A DNA stretch of 64,000 bases from Gerris lacustris (GCA_951217055.1 OX578280.1:65031313-65095312), one strand, 5' to 3'. Numbered from the stretch's first letter, positions 31,610-41,720 are shown. Notes: generated from the sequence alone by a model not told the origin. Translations and numbers: made by a program.

Positions 31610-32045
31610 AGCTAGGAGTAATGAAATAGTACATTACGCGTCGAGTCGCGTTGCATGCGAGTGTGGAATTTGCACCCGAGCGACAGCGAGGGTAGTAAAA
31701 CCACACGAGCAATGCAAAATGCCGTTTTCGCACGAGTTGCGTACCGAACTTTATCTAAGATTGTAAGATTTTAATAATAAATACAGAAAAAAATAATAAA
31801 CTTCCTGTATGTAAGTTCCTATTTCTCTTTTGATAAAGATGACATTAATTCATTAGTTGTATTTTGTGCGGCATTAATTATTTCAGGAGGTGTATTATTC
31901 TCCTCATATTCGTCATACATCACTTAAATCACATTGATTTTCACATAAAACTCGATATAAACAGTTACTTTTATTAAGCAAACATCAAATTAATTTTGTT
32001 AAATGTAAACAAACTCGCTAATCGTGCGAAAAAAGAAGGCGGTAT
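31610..32045 (-). mobile_element. Crypton-like non-autonomous element, copy 1
   Basis: Minus-strand match to 55640-56155 and 60500-61105. It keeps a 5' leader (GCACGATTAGCGAGTTTG, ATATCGAGT), the first codons of a frame reading DEYEENNTPPEIINAAQ then TTNELMSSLSKEK, a stop, and then the noncoding tail with CTCGTGTGGTTTTACTACCC and CGCGTAATGTACTA. The peptide SLSKEKY.LTYRKF is like the N-terminal helix of Crypton/phage-type tyrosine recombinases (KSKEKYE..Y..F), an inference from remembered family character. Confidence 0.5.
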
Positions 32046-32049
32046 AGAC

Positions 32050-34238
32050 ATTTATTAAGGGAAACCTTCTGATTTTCTTGTAGAGACTATTTAAATTTTT
32101 TATAGAAAACTGAAAACAAATTTCTTCAATCCTATTTATCGTTATGTGCCATTCATTTGCAATTGCCTTAACATAAAAATTCAATCTATGTTATTTATTT
32201 GACATCGTTTGATCTGCATTATTTGACATATTTTCTTCAATTTTAAATAAGAGAAGAAAATTCTAGCTAATAAAAATTTAAATAACAAAATAGAATCATG
32301 GTCATAGCAATTTAATTGTATATTCAGATTTGAGAAACATTTTACAGAGCTAAATAACTCGTTATTTCCAAAGCTTACAATGCGACTTTGGTCAAATCCT
32401 TTTTTACAATTCACTTACTTTAAGCGTTCCATTATCTTAGAGTTTGGCTTTTCTCTCTACCAAATCTTTAAATTTTCTAAATGTTAAATTTAGTGAAAGG
32501 AATCAAATATTCCAATTATACTGCATTAGTAAGTATACTATACTTAATAGTAAATTTATATCTACGATTTTATAGCTTTTTTTATTTAATTTTAAATCCT
32601 AACCTGTAAATATACCTAACCTAAATACACAACCTAGCCTATAAATACACCTGTTCGATTACTGTCCAATTCTGATAGAACACTAATATTCCAATATTAC
32701 TACCTGAAGTAAATGCTTAGCTACATAAGTATGGCCATTACTTAACCTTACCTGTTTTAAACCAGGCATGAACTAAATAAGGGGACAAACAGGTTGCAGT
32801 GCCGTTTCTGATTCACTTTCTTTAAATGTTCAATTTTCTTTTAGATTCGCTTTTATAGTTTCATTTTATACTCTAGATTCAGTTATAGTGAATAACTAAA
32901 AGAAGTTAAAGTGAATCTTGAATAATTTCAAGATAAAAAGAACTTTTTATATACTACGTTTTTAAATTTTCTGTTGAATCGTATGTAATGTTGATAATAT
33001 AATTGTTATTGTTATATAATTATAATGTTAGTGAAAAAAAAAAAATAGTTCCGAATTTATTTACTTCACATAAATGACAACCATCCAGAGAGCTGATCTT
33101 AAACCTATAAAAGGAAAAATCTTTGTACAACGGATCTCCCCAACACCAAATCTAAAGCATGCCATCGATATGTTTGAAATAATATAATCGATATTTCCTG
33201 TTTTGCTGTCATTCAATGTTTATCTATCACAAATTTGAGACCCGTCAAAATGAAGATTGCGTAAATATTGGATAATGGCAAAACAAATAAAATAACTTGC
33301 GGATTTTTTCCGAACTAACTTTCCGCACAGCAAAATTTGCTGAAAACTAATTAAATTCTGCTGAAAGATGGCTAAAAGTATTAAAATAATGCATTGTCAT
33401 CGTGTTCTGAGCTATGCTAAAAGTTTCAAATGTCTAGATATTCGGGAAGTTAGTTAGAAATCGATTGCCAGATTTGTATCGGACAAACAAACAAACAAAC
33501 AAGAATTGAAGCTAATAAAAACGTAGTAAAAATAAAATGATATTACATTTTTTTAGACTTAAGAATTTGTGTTTCTTAAATGTAGGAGAATTTTTTATCT
33601 TTTATTTTAATCGTTTAGTTCTTTTTATAACTTTAGGGAGAAAGATAATTGTTTTAAAAACAAAAGTTCAATCTTTGTACACACTTTTTATTATATTATA
33701 CGATAATTTGACTTTGGGTCAAACTTTTGTTTTTAAAAAAAGTAAAAAAAAAGTATAGATTCTCTTTTCACCTACCATAGATCAAGCGGAAAATATTTAA
33801 CTACGATTGGTACCGTGCTACTTATCAATTTCGTTATTTTTCTTTATTTTTACATTCGTAAAAATGTTATATTATTTGAACACTTTGGACACAATTTGAA
33901 ATATTAAAAAACTGTATAAAATAAAGAAGTAGGTAGGTATTATTTTATCTTCTCAAGCATCCAAAAATTAAATAGACTATTTAAGTGAAAACATAAAGAT
34001 TTTTCCTTTTTCTTTCACTTTTTACTCCTTAATGCCCTGAAATAATTCAATTTTACCTCTCACCTTTTAAAGTTGTTTTATTTTCTTACCTTGATAATTC
34101 TATCTAAGTCTTAAAAGTAAATTTTTGCACTCTTTTTAAAAGAGAAGTTAAGAAAAATGAAAATAATAATGACTCAAAGCTAGCACACACTTTGCAACAA
34201 CATACACTTTCCTCAAAGTGTAGTTATTATTAAGTAAC
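32050..34238. other. AT-rich DNA, no gene seen
   Basis: No convincing gene. The frame at 33537-33758 is Phe/Leu/Ile-rich with no recognisable motif. A short (ACAA)n run is near 33483. Scattered CCTAACCT words lie near 32600-32640. Confidence 0.5.
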
Positions 34239-35915
34239 TTCTTTAGACTGTTACTCCCCTTATAAAGGATAGAAGGGAGTGTCAATCTACTGAAGTTATA
34301 TAGAATATTCTTCTTTAGACTGTTACTCCCCTTATAAAGAACATAAGGGAGAGTATCAATTTACTGAAGTTATATTGAATATTCTTCTTTAGACTGTTAC
34401 TCCCATTATAAAGAACATAAGGGAGAGTATCAATTTACTGAAGTTATATAGAATATTCTTCTTTAGACTGTTACTCCCATTATAAATAACAGAAGGGAGT
34501 ATCAATCTACTGAAGTTATATAGAATATTCTTCTTTAGACTGTTACTCCCCTTATAAAGAACAAAAGGAAGAGTATCAATTTACTGAAGTTATATTGAAT
34601 ATTCTTCTTTAGACTGTTACTCCCATTATAAAGAACAGAAGGGAGTATCAATCTACTGAAGTTATACGGAATATTCTTCTTTAGACTGTTACTCCCATTA
34701 TAAAGAACAGAAGGGAGTATCAATCTACTGAAGTTATATAGAATATTCTTCTTTAGACTGTTACTCCCATTATAAAGAACAGAAGGGAGAGTATCAATCT
34801 ACTGAAGTTATATTGAATATTCTTCTTTAGACTGTTACTCCCATTATAAAGAACAGAAGGGAGTATCAATCTACTGAAGTTATATAGAATATTCTTCTTT
34901 AGACTGTTACTCCCATTATAAAGAACAGAAGGGAGTATCAATCTACTGAAGTTATATAGAATATTCTTCTTTAGACTGTTACTCCCATTATAAAGAACAG
35001 AAGGGAGTATCAATCTACTGAAGTTATATAGAATATTCTTCTTTAGACTGTTACTCCCATTATAAAGAACAGAAGGGAGTATCAATTTACTGAAGTTATA
35101 TTGAATATTCTTCTTTAGACTGTTACTCCCATTATAAAGAACATAAGGGAGAGTATCAATTTACTGAAGTTATATAGAATATTCTTCTTTAGACTGTTAC
35201 TCCCATTATAAAGAACAGAAGGGAGTATCAATCTACTGAAGTTATATAGAATATTCTTCTTTAGACTGTTACTCCCCTTATAAAGAACAAAAGGGAGAGT
35301 ATCAATTTACTGAAGTTATATTGAATATTCTTCTTTAGACTGTTACTCCCATTATAAAGAACAGAAGGGAGTATCAATCTACTGAAGTTATATAGAATAT
35401 TCTTCTTTAGACTGTTACTCCCATTATAAAGAACAGAAGGGAGTATCAATCTACTGAAGTTATATAGAATATTCTTCTTTAGACTGTTACTCCCATTATA
35501 AAGAACAGAAGGGAGTATCAATCTACTGAAGTTATATAGAATATTCTTCTTTAGACTGTTACTCCCATTATAAAGAACAGAAGGGAGAGTATCAATCTAC
35601 TGAAGTTATACAGAATATTCTTCTTTAGACTGTTACTCCCATTATAAAGAACAGAAGGGAGTATCAATCTACTGAAGTTATACGGAATATTCTTCTTTAG
35701 ACTGTTACTCCCATTATAAAGAACAGAAGGGAGTATCAATCTACTGAAGTTATATAGAATATTCTTCTTTAGACTGTTACTCCCATTATAAAGAACAGAA
35801 GGGAGTATCAATCTACTGATGTTATATAGAATATTCTTCTTTAGACTGTTACTCCCCTTATAAAGAACAGAAGAAAGTATCAATCCACTGAAGTTATACG
35901 GAATATTCTTCTTAA
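34239..35915. repeat. 72 bp palindromic satellite array, about 23 copies
   Basis: The unit is TTCTTTAGACTGTTACTCCC, ATTATAAAGAACAGAAGGGA, GTATCAATCTACTGAAGTTA, TATAGAATATTC, with a 72 bp period. It shares the left palindrome arm and TTATAAAGAA with the 74 bp array at 15562-19355 but has a diverged right arm (AGTATCAATCTACTGAAG), so hairpin symmetry is partly lost. Some units carry AGAGTATCAATTTACTGAAG plus TTATATTGAA variants. A 24-residue periodic open frame on the minus strand follows from the 72 bp period and is not a gene. Confidence 0.95.
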
Positions 35916-36156
35916 TTCAATTTTTAAGTTTTTGGTAGTTTTCATACTACGGAAAGTTAAATTTTTAATTTAAATCAAATTATAATTATTATTAACTACG
36001 GGAAACAGACAGCGAAAAATACACTCCTGTGCCGGGATTTGAACCACGGGCCTCTATATTTCCAGTATATAGAGGCCCGTGGTTCAAATCCCGGCACAGG
36101 AGTGTATTTTTCACTGTCTGTTTCCCGTAGTTAATAATAATTATAATTTGATTTTA
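35914..36156. mobile_element. Large palindrome with tRNA-like arms, flanked by 11 bp duplications
   Basis: Arms 35972-36060 and about 36066-36154 are almost perfectly inverted. Each contains GTGGTTCAAATCCCGGCACA, which includes a pol III B-box-like GGTTCAAATCC, and the far end TTAACTACGGGAAACAGACA. ATATTCTTCTT occurs immediately before (35903-35913) and after (36157-36167), so the 243 bp segment looks like an insertion into the palindromic-module element with an 11 bp target duplication. It may be two head-to-head SINE fragments or a fold-back transposon. Confidence 0.65.
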
Positions 36157-36349
36157 ATATTCTTCTTTTGACTGTTACTCTCCTTATAAAAACAGCAGTG
36201 TGATATTCCTTTGTCCCAAAATACATTGGACTAAACATCCTTTTGTCTTGATAGTTATTTAGACAAAGGAATATTTTATATAATCGAGTAGTGTCCCGAC
36301 AACGGTGACGGCGACGCACCTCTAAATGATTTATGTATATCGTTAAGAA

Positions 36350-36432
36350 TTGATGAGCTAAAACCTAAAATTGATCATGTGACCTCCAGCACGCGAAGCA
36401 CCGAGTCCACCACTGTGCTATCTGTTCGTAGT
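36350..36432 (-). repeat. tRNA-like relic
   Basis: On the minus strand GATAGCACAGTGGTGGACTC then GGTGCTTCGCGTGCTGGAGG gives an A-box match (TAGCACAGTGG) and an anticodon-arm-like and variable-loop-like spacing. The expected B box has decayed to GATCAATTTT. It is a SINE head or tRNA pseudogene rather than a working tRNA. Confidence 0.4.
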
Positions 36433-36499
36433 GAACTCTATGGCCTGAAACTTTCTATTTAAACAGTACAATATATCTATTTATCTATATATTACTTAG

Positions 36500-36830
36500 A
36501 AATAACTAGACATCACGTGGCTCTTTTTGTTTAAGAATAACTGGACAGCGCGAGACTCATACATTTTAAATATAACAAATAATCTCAGCTCTTTTTCTTT
36601 GAATGCAATTAATAAATGGACATCACGTGGCTCTTTCTGTAATGAATAACTGGACAACGCGAGACTCATTCATTTTAAATATTACTATGTACCTAATTAT
36701 CTCTCAGCTCTTTTTTTTAAATGCAATTAATAAGAAATAACTAGACATCACGTGGCTTTTTGGGTTTTATGTTTAACTGGAGACCGCGAGACTCATTCTT
36801 ATTGAATATAACTAATGATTTTTCGGATAT
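36500..36830 (+). repeat. Three direct repeats of about 125 bp
   Basis: Units start near 36500, 36605 and 36730. Each contains ACTAGACATCACGTGGCTCT (the middle one reads ATGGACATCACGTGGCTCT), then AATAACTGGACAGCGCGAGA and CTCATTCATTTTAAATAT, then CTCAGCTCTTTTT. CACGTG (an E-box word) recurs in each. The repeats lie inside the Helitron-like element. Confidence 0.8.
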
Positions 36831-36840
36831 TTTTTTTGCA

Positions 36841-36871
<31 letters not shown>

Positions 36872-36995
36872 TTCATTTATTCATTCATAATTGAGTAGTG
36901 TCCCGACGATGGCGACGACTTATCTTGAAATGATTTTTTCTTGATAAGACAACCACATTTGTATTCTGCCCGTTGCCACGGGCTTAACGGCTAGT

Positions 36996-37689
36996 GTATA
37001 AATAAATATGTATTTTCAAAACAAAATAAACAAGGGAATATCATTCTAAAGATGTATCTCGTTGAAAAACATAAACATTATTTTTCATTTTATGAGTATA
37101 TTATCTTACTACACTAATTTCCTAATAGCGTTTGTACGGAAATGTTTTTTTTATATATATTTAGCAATGGAAAGAGGATTTGTGGTTCGTTTTGAGTTAG
37201 AATTTTAGATCCAGTATATAGTTAATGATAGAAGGAGGCTGCGGGGAAGATGAAAACTGATGTAGCGTGTTTCCCAAGACTCGTAGTAGGGTCAAGTAGA
37301 CAGTTTCCACTTTAGCCTCGTATCTGCCTCAAGTGAGTACTGAGTACTCCGCTGTACAAACTAAAACCATCTCTACCACTCTGTCGTTTAGCTGTACAAG
37401 TAGGCATTTTCATCTCATATTTCTACAACATCCTGACATTTATAGCTCTATCCTTATAATATTTACAACTTTCCTTCTTTTTTGCTTAACAAAATAACAC
37501 AACGTGATAACTACCTACATTCTTTTGGAAATTAATTTTTGCTTCAAACCCTACCTAAGATAACATTATTTTTTTATAAAATATTTTAATTAAAAATGTT
37601 TTTCTGACATCAGATAACATTTTTAGTCTCATTTCTGCATGCCAGCATTTTACTCCGCATTTTTTAGAACACTTGTATTTTATCTACTC
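36996..37689. other. Unique DNA, no gene seen
   Basis: Nothing recognised. The section 37190-37430 is more balanced in composition but lacks an open frame with exon-like borders. Confidence 0.45.
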
Positions 37690-38100
37690 GTCCGTTGGAT
37701 CTAATTTGGATGGTACATTTGGATGAACACATGTTCATTTTACCAATGCCCAGGCTAAGTTTGTTGGACAACGTTATCCGCCAAAGCATTCACGCGCAAC
37801 GCTCGCGTAAACATAAGTTTCAAATTTAAAATTGGAGTTTTAGGACGGGGAAAAAATTGCTAACTTTATCAATTTAATGAGACAAACAACTTTTATAAAT
37901 AATTTGTTTTAGTAAAACGAACACCGATACTGCTATGATGTGATAAAGATCGCTAAATTTATTAAAGTGGACGTAAATGTTTAAAATAAAGAAAACAATG
38001 TTTTTACCGATATCTTACGTTCTAACGTAACGATTTTAATAAAACTTTTTACACATCGTCTAAGTCTAAAGTACAATTGAAACAGGCACGTATAATTTCA
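37690..38100 (-). repeat. Dispersed repeat (family A), copy
   Basis: Minus-strand blocks match 13390-13640: GCGAGCGTTGCGCGTGAATG, ATAACGTTGTCCAAC, ATGAACATGTGTT, and on the other side AGCGATCTTTATCACATC. It extends to TACGTTCTAACGTAA, which is also present at 39730-39745. Confidence 0.65.
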
Positions 38101-39359
38101 CCTTGATACAAGTAGATCATTTTGAGTAGGGAATTGATATATTTTATAATATTTTAAATTAGTGGGACGGGTAAGTAGAAAACAGTCGTATTTCCTACCA
38201 ACTACAAAGATACTCTTTAACTAAAAACTCATCATGATTATTTTTTTCTCAATATTCAATACATATTTACTGTAAGACGGTTGCTTTAATGATACAAATA
38301 ATGCTTTTCTATTTATTTGCCTTAACTCCGCTAGGTACCAACAGTTAGTTACTGTTATTGTTGTCTCTTTTCTAACTCCGCCATGTATAAGTAGTTAGGA
38401 ATGTATACGTTCTTAGCATTGTGATTTTATAATTTATATTTAATGAAAAATGTAAAGAACTTTCTTCCTACCGGGTGTCCCGCGACACCACACGTATTTT
38501 TTTTTTTTTTTTTTTAATGTACTCATCCAAATCCAAGTTTTTAGTTATATCTATATTTTAAAATCATATCACAATATGTTATTTTGATAGAACGGGATGA
38601 AGCTGCGTGTTACTTTAATTGACTGACTTATTTTAACGACTTTTTAAACTTATGACATTTTAAATTTAATCTCCAATAAATTTAATCGATAAATAAAGTG
38701 AAATATCTACAACAGTAGCTACCTTCAAAAATTCTTATTCTTTTTACTTTGAAGAAACTCTGCCCAACACTAAGGAGTAAATTCTAGTTAACATGTAAAA
38801 ATAACGAGCAGAATTTAGTTATTACAGAGTAGAATATTCAGCAAGATTTATATCGTGTTGTATGAGGTTTGTGGTTAGACAGCAAATAGCTGTGAAAATT
38901 TGTTCCTCATATCTGCATTCTACAAAACTTCAACTTACTTCTCTCATATTCATTTAAATATATAAAGACCTAATAATATGTGTACAATGAATCAAAAAAG
39001 TACATTGAAACATTATTTCTTTTTAAAAAGTTTTGTTACCAAAAATAGCACTGCACGTGTAGCCAGTAACAAGTCAGTAACATACAAGACCGAACGAGCA
39101 CGGAAAAAGTTGTACAAACGAAGCAGTTTATCCGCAACAACAAACACAAAAGAGTATGAAAGTTTAAAATCAAACACCGAAGAACGCAGTCCTTTCTTTA
39201 GCATGCTTCTTCAAACTTAATCATAGACAATTGTTTGGCTTTTTGTTCTCGTTTACGTTATGATAAGTGTATACTTATTGGCTTTGCTTACCATCACGTT
39301 TTGTGTACTAGGAAATTTGTTTGAAAGAAGTTCCTTATGGCACGTTCTGGAGCCCGGGG
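38101..39359. other. AT-rich DNA, no supported gene
   Basis: An 80-residue frame at 38978-39220 is lysine/serine-rich with no recognisable domain, and an equally long frame exists on the opposite strand, so neither is called. Poly-T runs near 38495. Confidence 0.45.
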
Positions 39360-39475
39360 GTGAATCCAAAAAGAACGACCAAAATCACCGTCACAAAATA
39401 ACCGTCACAAAATAACAGTCACAAAATAACAGTCACAAAATCATCGTCACAAAACCAAGCGTCACGAAATCTTTC
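39360..39475. repeat. Short minisatellite, unit of about 16 bp
   Basis: Five to six copies of a unit like ACAGTCACAAAATA (ACCGTCACAAAATAAC), followed directly by a family A fragment. Confidence 0.8.
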
Positions 39476-39509
39476 AATGACGATAACTTGAGTAAAAGAT
39501 GACCTAGTT

Positions 39510-39745
39510 AGTTGAAATTGGGTACACATGTTCATTTTATCAATGCCTAGGCTGAGTTCGTTGGATAACATTATCCGCCCAAAGCTCGCGTAAACGTAAG
39601 CTTCAAATTTAAAATTGGAATTTTAGGACAGGAAAAAATTCTTCTATTTAATTAGTGATGAAGATCGCTAAATTTATTAAAGCGGACCTAAACGTTTAAA
39701 ATTGAGAAAACAACGTGTTTACGGATATCTTACGTTCTAACGTAA
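39510..39745 (-). repeat. Dispersed repeat (family A), short copy
   Basis: Minus-strand match to 37690-38040, with the GCGTTGCGCGTGAACG block partly deleted. Confidence 0.6.
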
Positions 39746-39792
39746 CATATTTTTGAGTGTGGTATCAAATGAAAGCTGCTTAAGAGTAGGAT

Positions 39793-39798
<6 letters not shown>

Positions 39799-39866
<68 letters not shown>
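39799..39866. repeat. (TA)n microsatellite
   Basis: An uninterrupted TA run. It generates a Tyr-Ile open frame on the minus strand which is not a gene. Confidence 0.95.
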
Positions 39867-39868
<2 letters not shown>

Positions 39869-40065
39869 TTCTTTAAAATTTTGCATTCTTCATTGGTTTT
39901 ATAAGTCAAAATATACCCCATAAAAATCCCCCCCTCCCCAACCACTATATAACGGCCGGTTCTAAAATTTTGAAATAATTCATGGTTATACCTTATGGTG
40001 GAGCGATAAAAATTTCCTGAAAAAAAATGTATCTTGTCGTTATTACCAATAAATAACATTGTGAC

Positions 40066-40165
40066 CACCCGGGGGATCGAACCAGGGAGCCTTGAGGTCG
40101 AATAAAAAAAAAGCATAATTATATAACGGGTATGCTTAATCATCCACGAAGCCTTAAAACGTACT
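40066..40165 (-). repeat. tRNA-like SINE head, candidate
   Basis: On the minus strand GGCTTCGTGGATGATTAAGC resembles an A-box region and CTCCCTGGTTCGATCCCCCG contains a perfect B box (GGTTCGATCC). An A-rich/T-rich insertion separates them, so a tRNA fold is unlikely. Confidence 0.4.
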
Positions 40166-40209
40166 AGAACGCAAGTACTTCCCTGTGATTTTCTCTTATT
40201 CTCGTAGCT

Positions 40210-40391
40210 CAAACGGGACACACAAAGAAGCTAATGTTAGATTAGACTCTCTAATTCTTAGATGGGCTGAAACCCTCAGGAACCTTCCTAATGCCCCTTG
40301 GGAAACATCAGGCAAACGAATGTCGACGGATTGGTAACCCAACCCACCTCCATTAGAAGATAGTGCGCAAGCAACTGAACTACCAGGCTTT
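40210..40391 (-). mobile_element. tRNA-derived SINE fragment
   Basis: On the minus strand AGCCTGGTAGTTCAGTTGCT then TGCGCACTATCTTCTAATGG, AGGTGGGTTGGGTTACCAAT. The A box (TGGTAGTTCAGTTG), a TTCTAA anticodon-loop-like part and a degenerate B box are at tRNA spacing. The following body (CCTGATGTTTCCCAAGGGGC) is not tRNA-like. This is a decayed tRNA-headed SINE, not a functional tRNA. Confidence 0.5.
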
Positions 40392-40617
40392 AAAATTGAA
40401 TTAACAGTAGTTGCATTCTAACTTATTTCAAAATTTACTAGGATACAAAACAATCTTACTTATATTGAAGTGAAAATCAAATATGTTATACACCTTATTT
40501 CTAGTATATCAATACACACTATCTAATTTCCAACTAGACATGTGAAACTATCCAATTTCCAACTAATAAACAGCTTGGTTTTCCGGTGAAATCCGCGCCA
40601 CGAAGGGGAAGAAGCCC

Positions 40618-40651
40618 GACGTTTCGCTTCCACTACTGGAAGCATCTTCAG
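40618..40651 (-). ncRNA. Hammerhead-ribozyme-like motif, left arm
   Basis: Minus strand: CTGAAGA, a single T, helix II GCTTCC/GGAAGC with loop AGTAGT, then GAAACGTC. CUGANGA, a GC helix, GAAA and a terminal NUH (GUC) are the type I hammerhead core. Helix III is reduced to the self-complementary ACGU, as reported for Penelope-like elements, where cleavage is thought to need dimers. One unpaired U between CUGANGA and helix II departs from the usual core, and helix I pairing is weak. Activity is untested. Confidence 0.45.
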
Positions 40652-40749
40652 GTGTGTGGTGCATCGTGATGTTTACTTGAAGCAACAACAAGACATACTG
40701 ACTGATATCTTGTTGTTGCTTCAAGTAAACATCACGATGCACCACACCC

Positions 40750-40783
40750 CTGAAGATGCTTCCAGTAGTGGAAGCGAAACGTC
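40750..40783 (+). ncRNA. Hammerhead-ribozyme-like motif, right arm
   Basis: Plus strand: CTGAAGA (40750-40756), T, helix II 40758-40763 with 40770-40775, GAA (40776-40778), then ACGT and C (40783). It is identical in core to the motif on the left arm, in mirror orientation. Two G-C pairs can form for helix I next to the core. Confidence 0.45.
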
Positions 40784-41420
40784 GGACTTCTTTCCCTTCG
40801 TGACGCGGATTTCACAGGAAAACCAAGCTGTTTATTACGAGTCTACCCGCGGAAGCCTACGCACCAAGTTAATTTCCAACTAGTTATGTGAAACTATCCA
40901 ATTTCCAACTAGCTTTGTGTAACTATCCAATTTCCAACTAGACATGTGAAACTATCCAATTTCCAACTAGACATGTGAAACTATCCAATTTCCAACTAGA
41001 CATGTGAAACTATCCAATTTCCAACTAGACATGTGAAACTATCCAATTTCCAACTAGTTATGTGTAACTATCCAATTTCCAACTAGACATGTGAAACTAT
41101 CCAATTTCCAACTAGTTATGTGTAACTATCCAATTTCCAACTATTTTGTGTAATTATCCAATTTCCAACTAGTTATGCGTAACTATCCAATTTCCAACTA
41201 TTTTGTGTAATTATCCAATTTCCAACTAGTTATGCGTAACTATCCAATTTCCAACTATTTTGTGTAATTATCCAATTTCCAACTAGTTATGCGTAACTAT
41301 CCAATTTCCAACTAGTTATGCGTAACTATCCAATTTCCAACTAGTTATGCGTAACTATCCAATTTCCAACTAGTTATGAGTAACTATTTCCAACTCGTTA
41401 TGTGTAACTATCAAAATTTT

Positions 41421-41560
41421 ATCAAAATCCGTTGAGTACTTATACATATATTTATGTATTGAAAATAAAAATAAGTTAATGCACATGCGAAAGTAAGTAA
41501 TGGGTGTAGAAAAAAGTTGAAATTATATTAAGGCATAAATAATAATGGGCTAATTATGAA
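41421..41560. other. AT-rich spacer
   Basis: No recognised feature. Confidence 0.4.
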
Positions 41561-41720
41561 CCATCATCTACATTTCATCAAAATTGGGCGAGTAGTTTAT
41601 ACACACCGACCGACTGAAAGACAGACATGAGACCAAAAATGTTCTCTGATGTCTGAAATGGATTTGTGTCAAAATTATCACAATGCTTGCGCTAACTTCG
41701 GTAAGTTTGGAAGCACTACT
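41561..41720 (+). repeat. Tail of the CGGTAAGCTCGGAAGC family
   Basis: GACAGACATGAGACCAAAAA, TGTTCTCTGATGTCTGAAAT and a decayed terminal hairpin (GCGCTAACTTCGGTAAGTTT then GGAAGC) match 13695-13850. Confidence 0.6.

Larger units (their letters stand above)
36161..36995 (+). mobile_element. Non-autonomous Helitron-like element, 3' part
   Basis: It begins with a palindromic-module end and GTGATATTCCTTTGTCCCAA, then AGTAGTGTCCCGACAACGGT, three direct repeats, a poly-T run, and again AGTAGTGTCCCGACGATGGC, CTTGAAATGATTTT and ACCACATTTGTATT. It ends with the hairpin GCCCG-TTGCCA-CGGGC (36968-36983), seven bases, then CTAG|T (36991-36995). A GC hairpin just before CTRR|T is the hallmark of Helitron 3' ends. 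Whether the 72 bp array upstream is part of the same element is not certain. No Rep/helicase is present. Confidence 0.55.
40567..40840. mobile_element. Fold-back element with two intact hammerhead-like cores
   Basis: Arms about 40567-40700 and 40706-40840 are near-perfect inverted copies (outer end AAACAGCTTGGTTTTC; inner end TTGAAGCAACAACAAGA). Each arm holds one hammerhead-like motif. It sits inside the 29 bp satellite. Arms contain no coding frame with known motifs; the short mirrored frames on the two strands are by-products of the palindrome. Best interpretation: inverted pseudo-LTR remnant of a Penelope-like element. Confidence 0.6.
40505..41420. repeat. 29 bp satellite array, interrupted by a fold-back element
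   Basis: The unit is AACTATCCAATTTCCAACTA followed by GACATGTGA, GTTATGCGT or TTTTGTGT, with a period of 27-29 bp. About two copies lie left of the fold-back element (40505-40565) and about 18 to the right (40871-41420). A two-unit block (GTTATGCGT then TTTTGTGTAATT) repeats several times, showing higher-order copying. Confidence 0.9.

Noticed and set aside
34535..35883. Series of frames with a 24-residue repeat on the minus strand
   Set aside because: Product of the 72 bp satellite period; all units repeat the same peptide and end at array irregularities.
38978..39220. An 80-residue Lys/Ser-rich gene
   Set aside because: An equally long frame exists on the opposite strand, no domain is recognisable and composition is not exon-like.
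40210..40391. A functional tRNA gene
   Set aside because: Acceptor and anticodon stems do not pair properly and the B box is degenerate; it looks like a SINE head.
40563..40883. Mirrored frames beginning MVHRDVYLKQQQDI on both strands
   Set aside because: Same palindrome read twice; the codons lie in the arms of a fold-back element and cover the hammerhead-like core, with no protein family resemblance.
40505..41420. CRISPR-like array of 29 bp repeats
   Set aside because: Units are contiguous with no spacers; it is an ordinary satellite.
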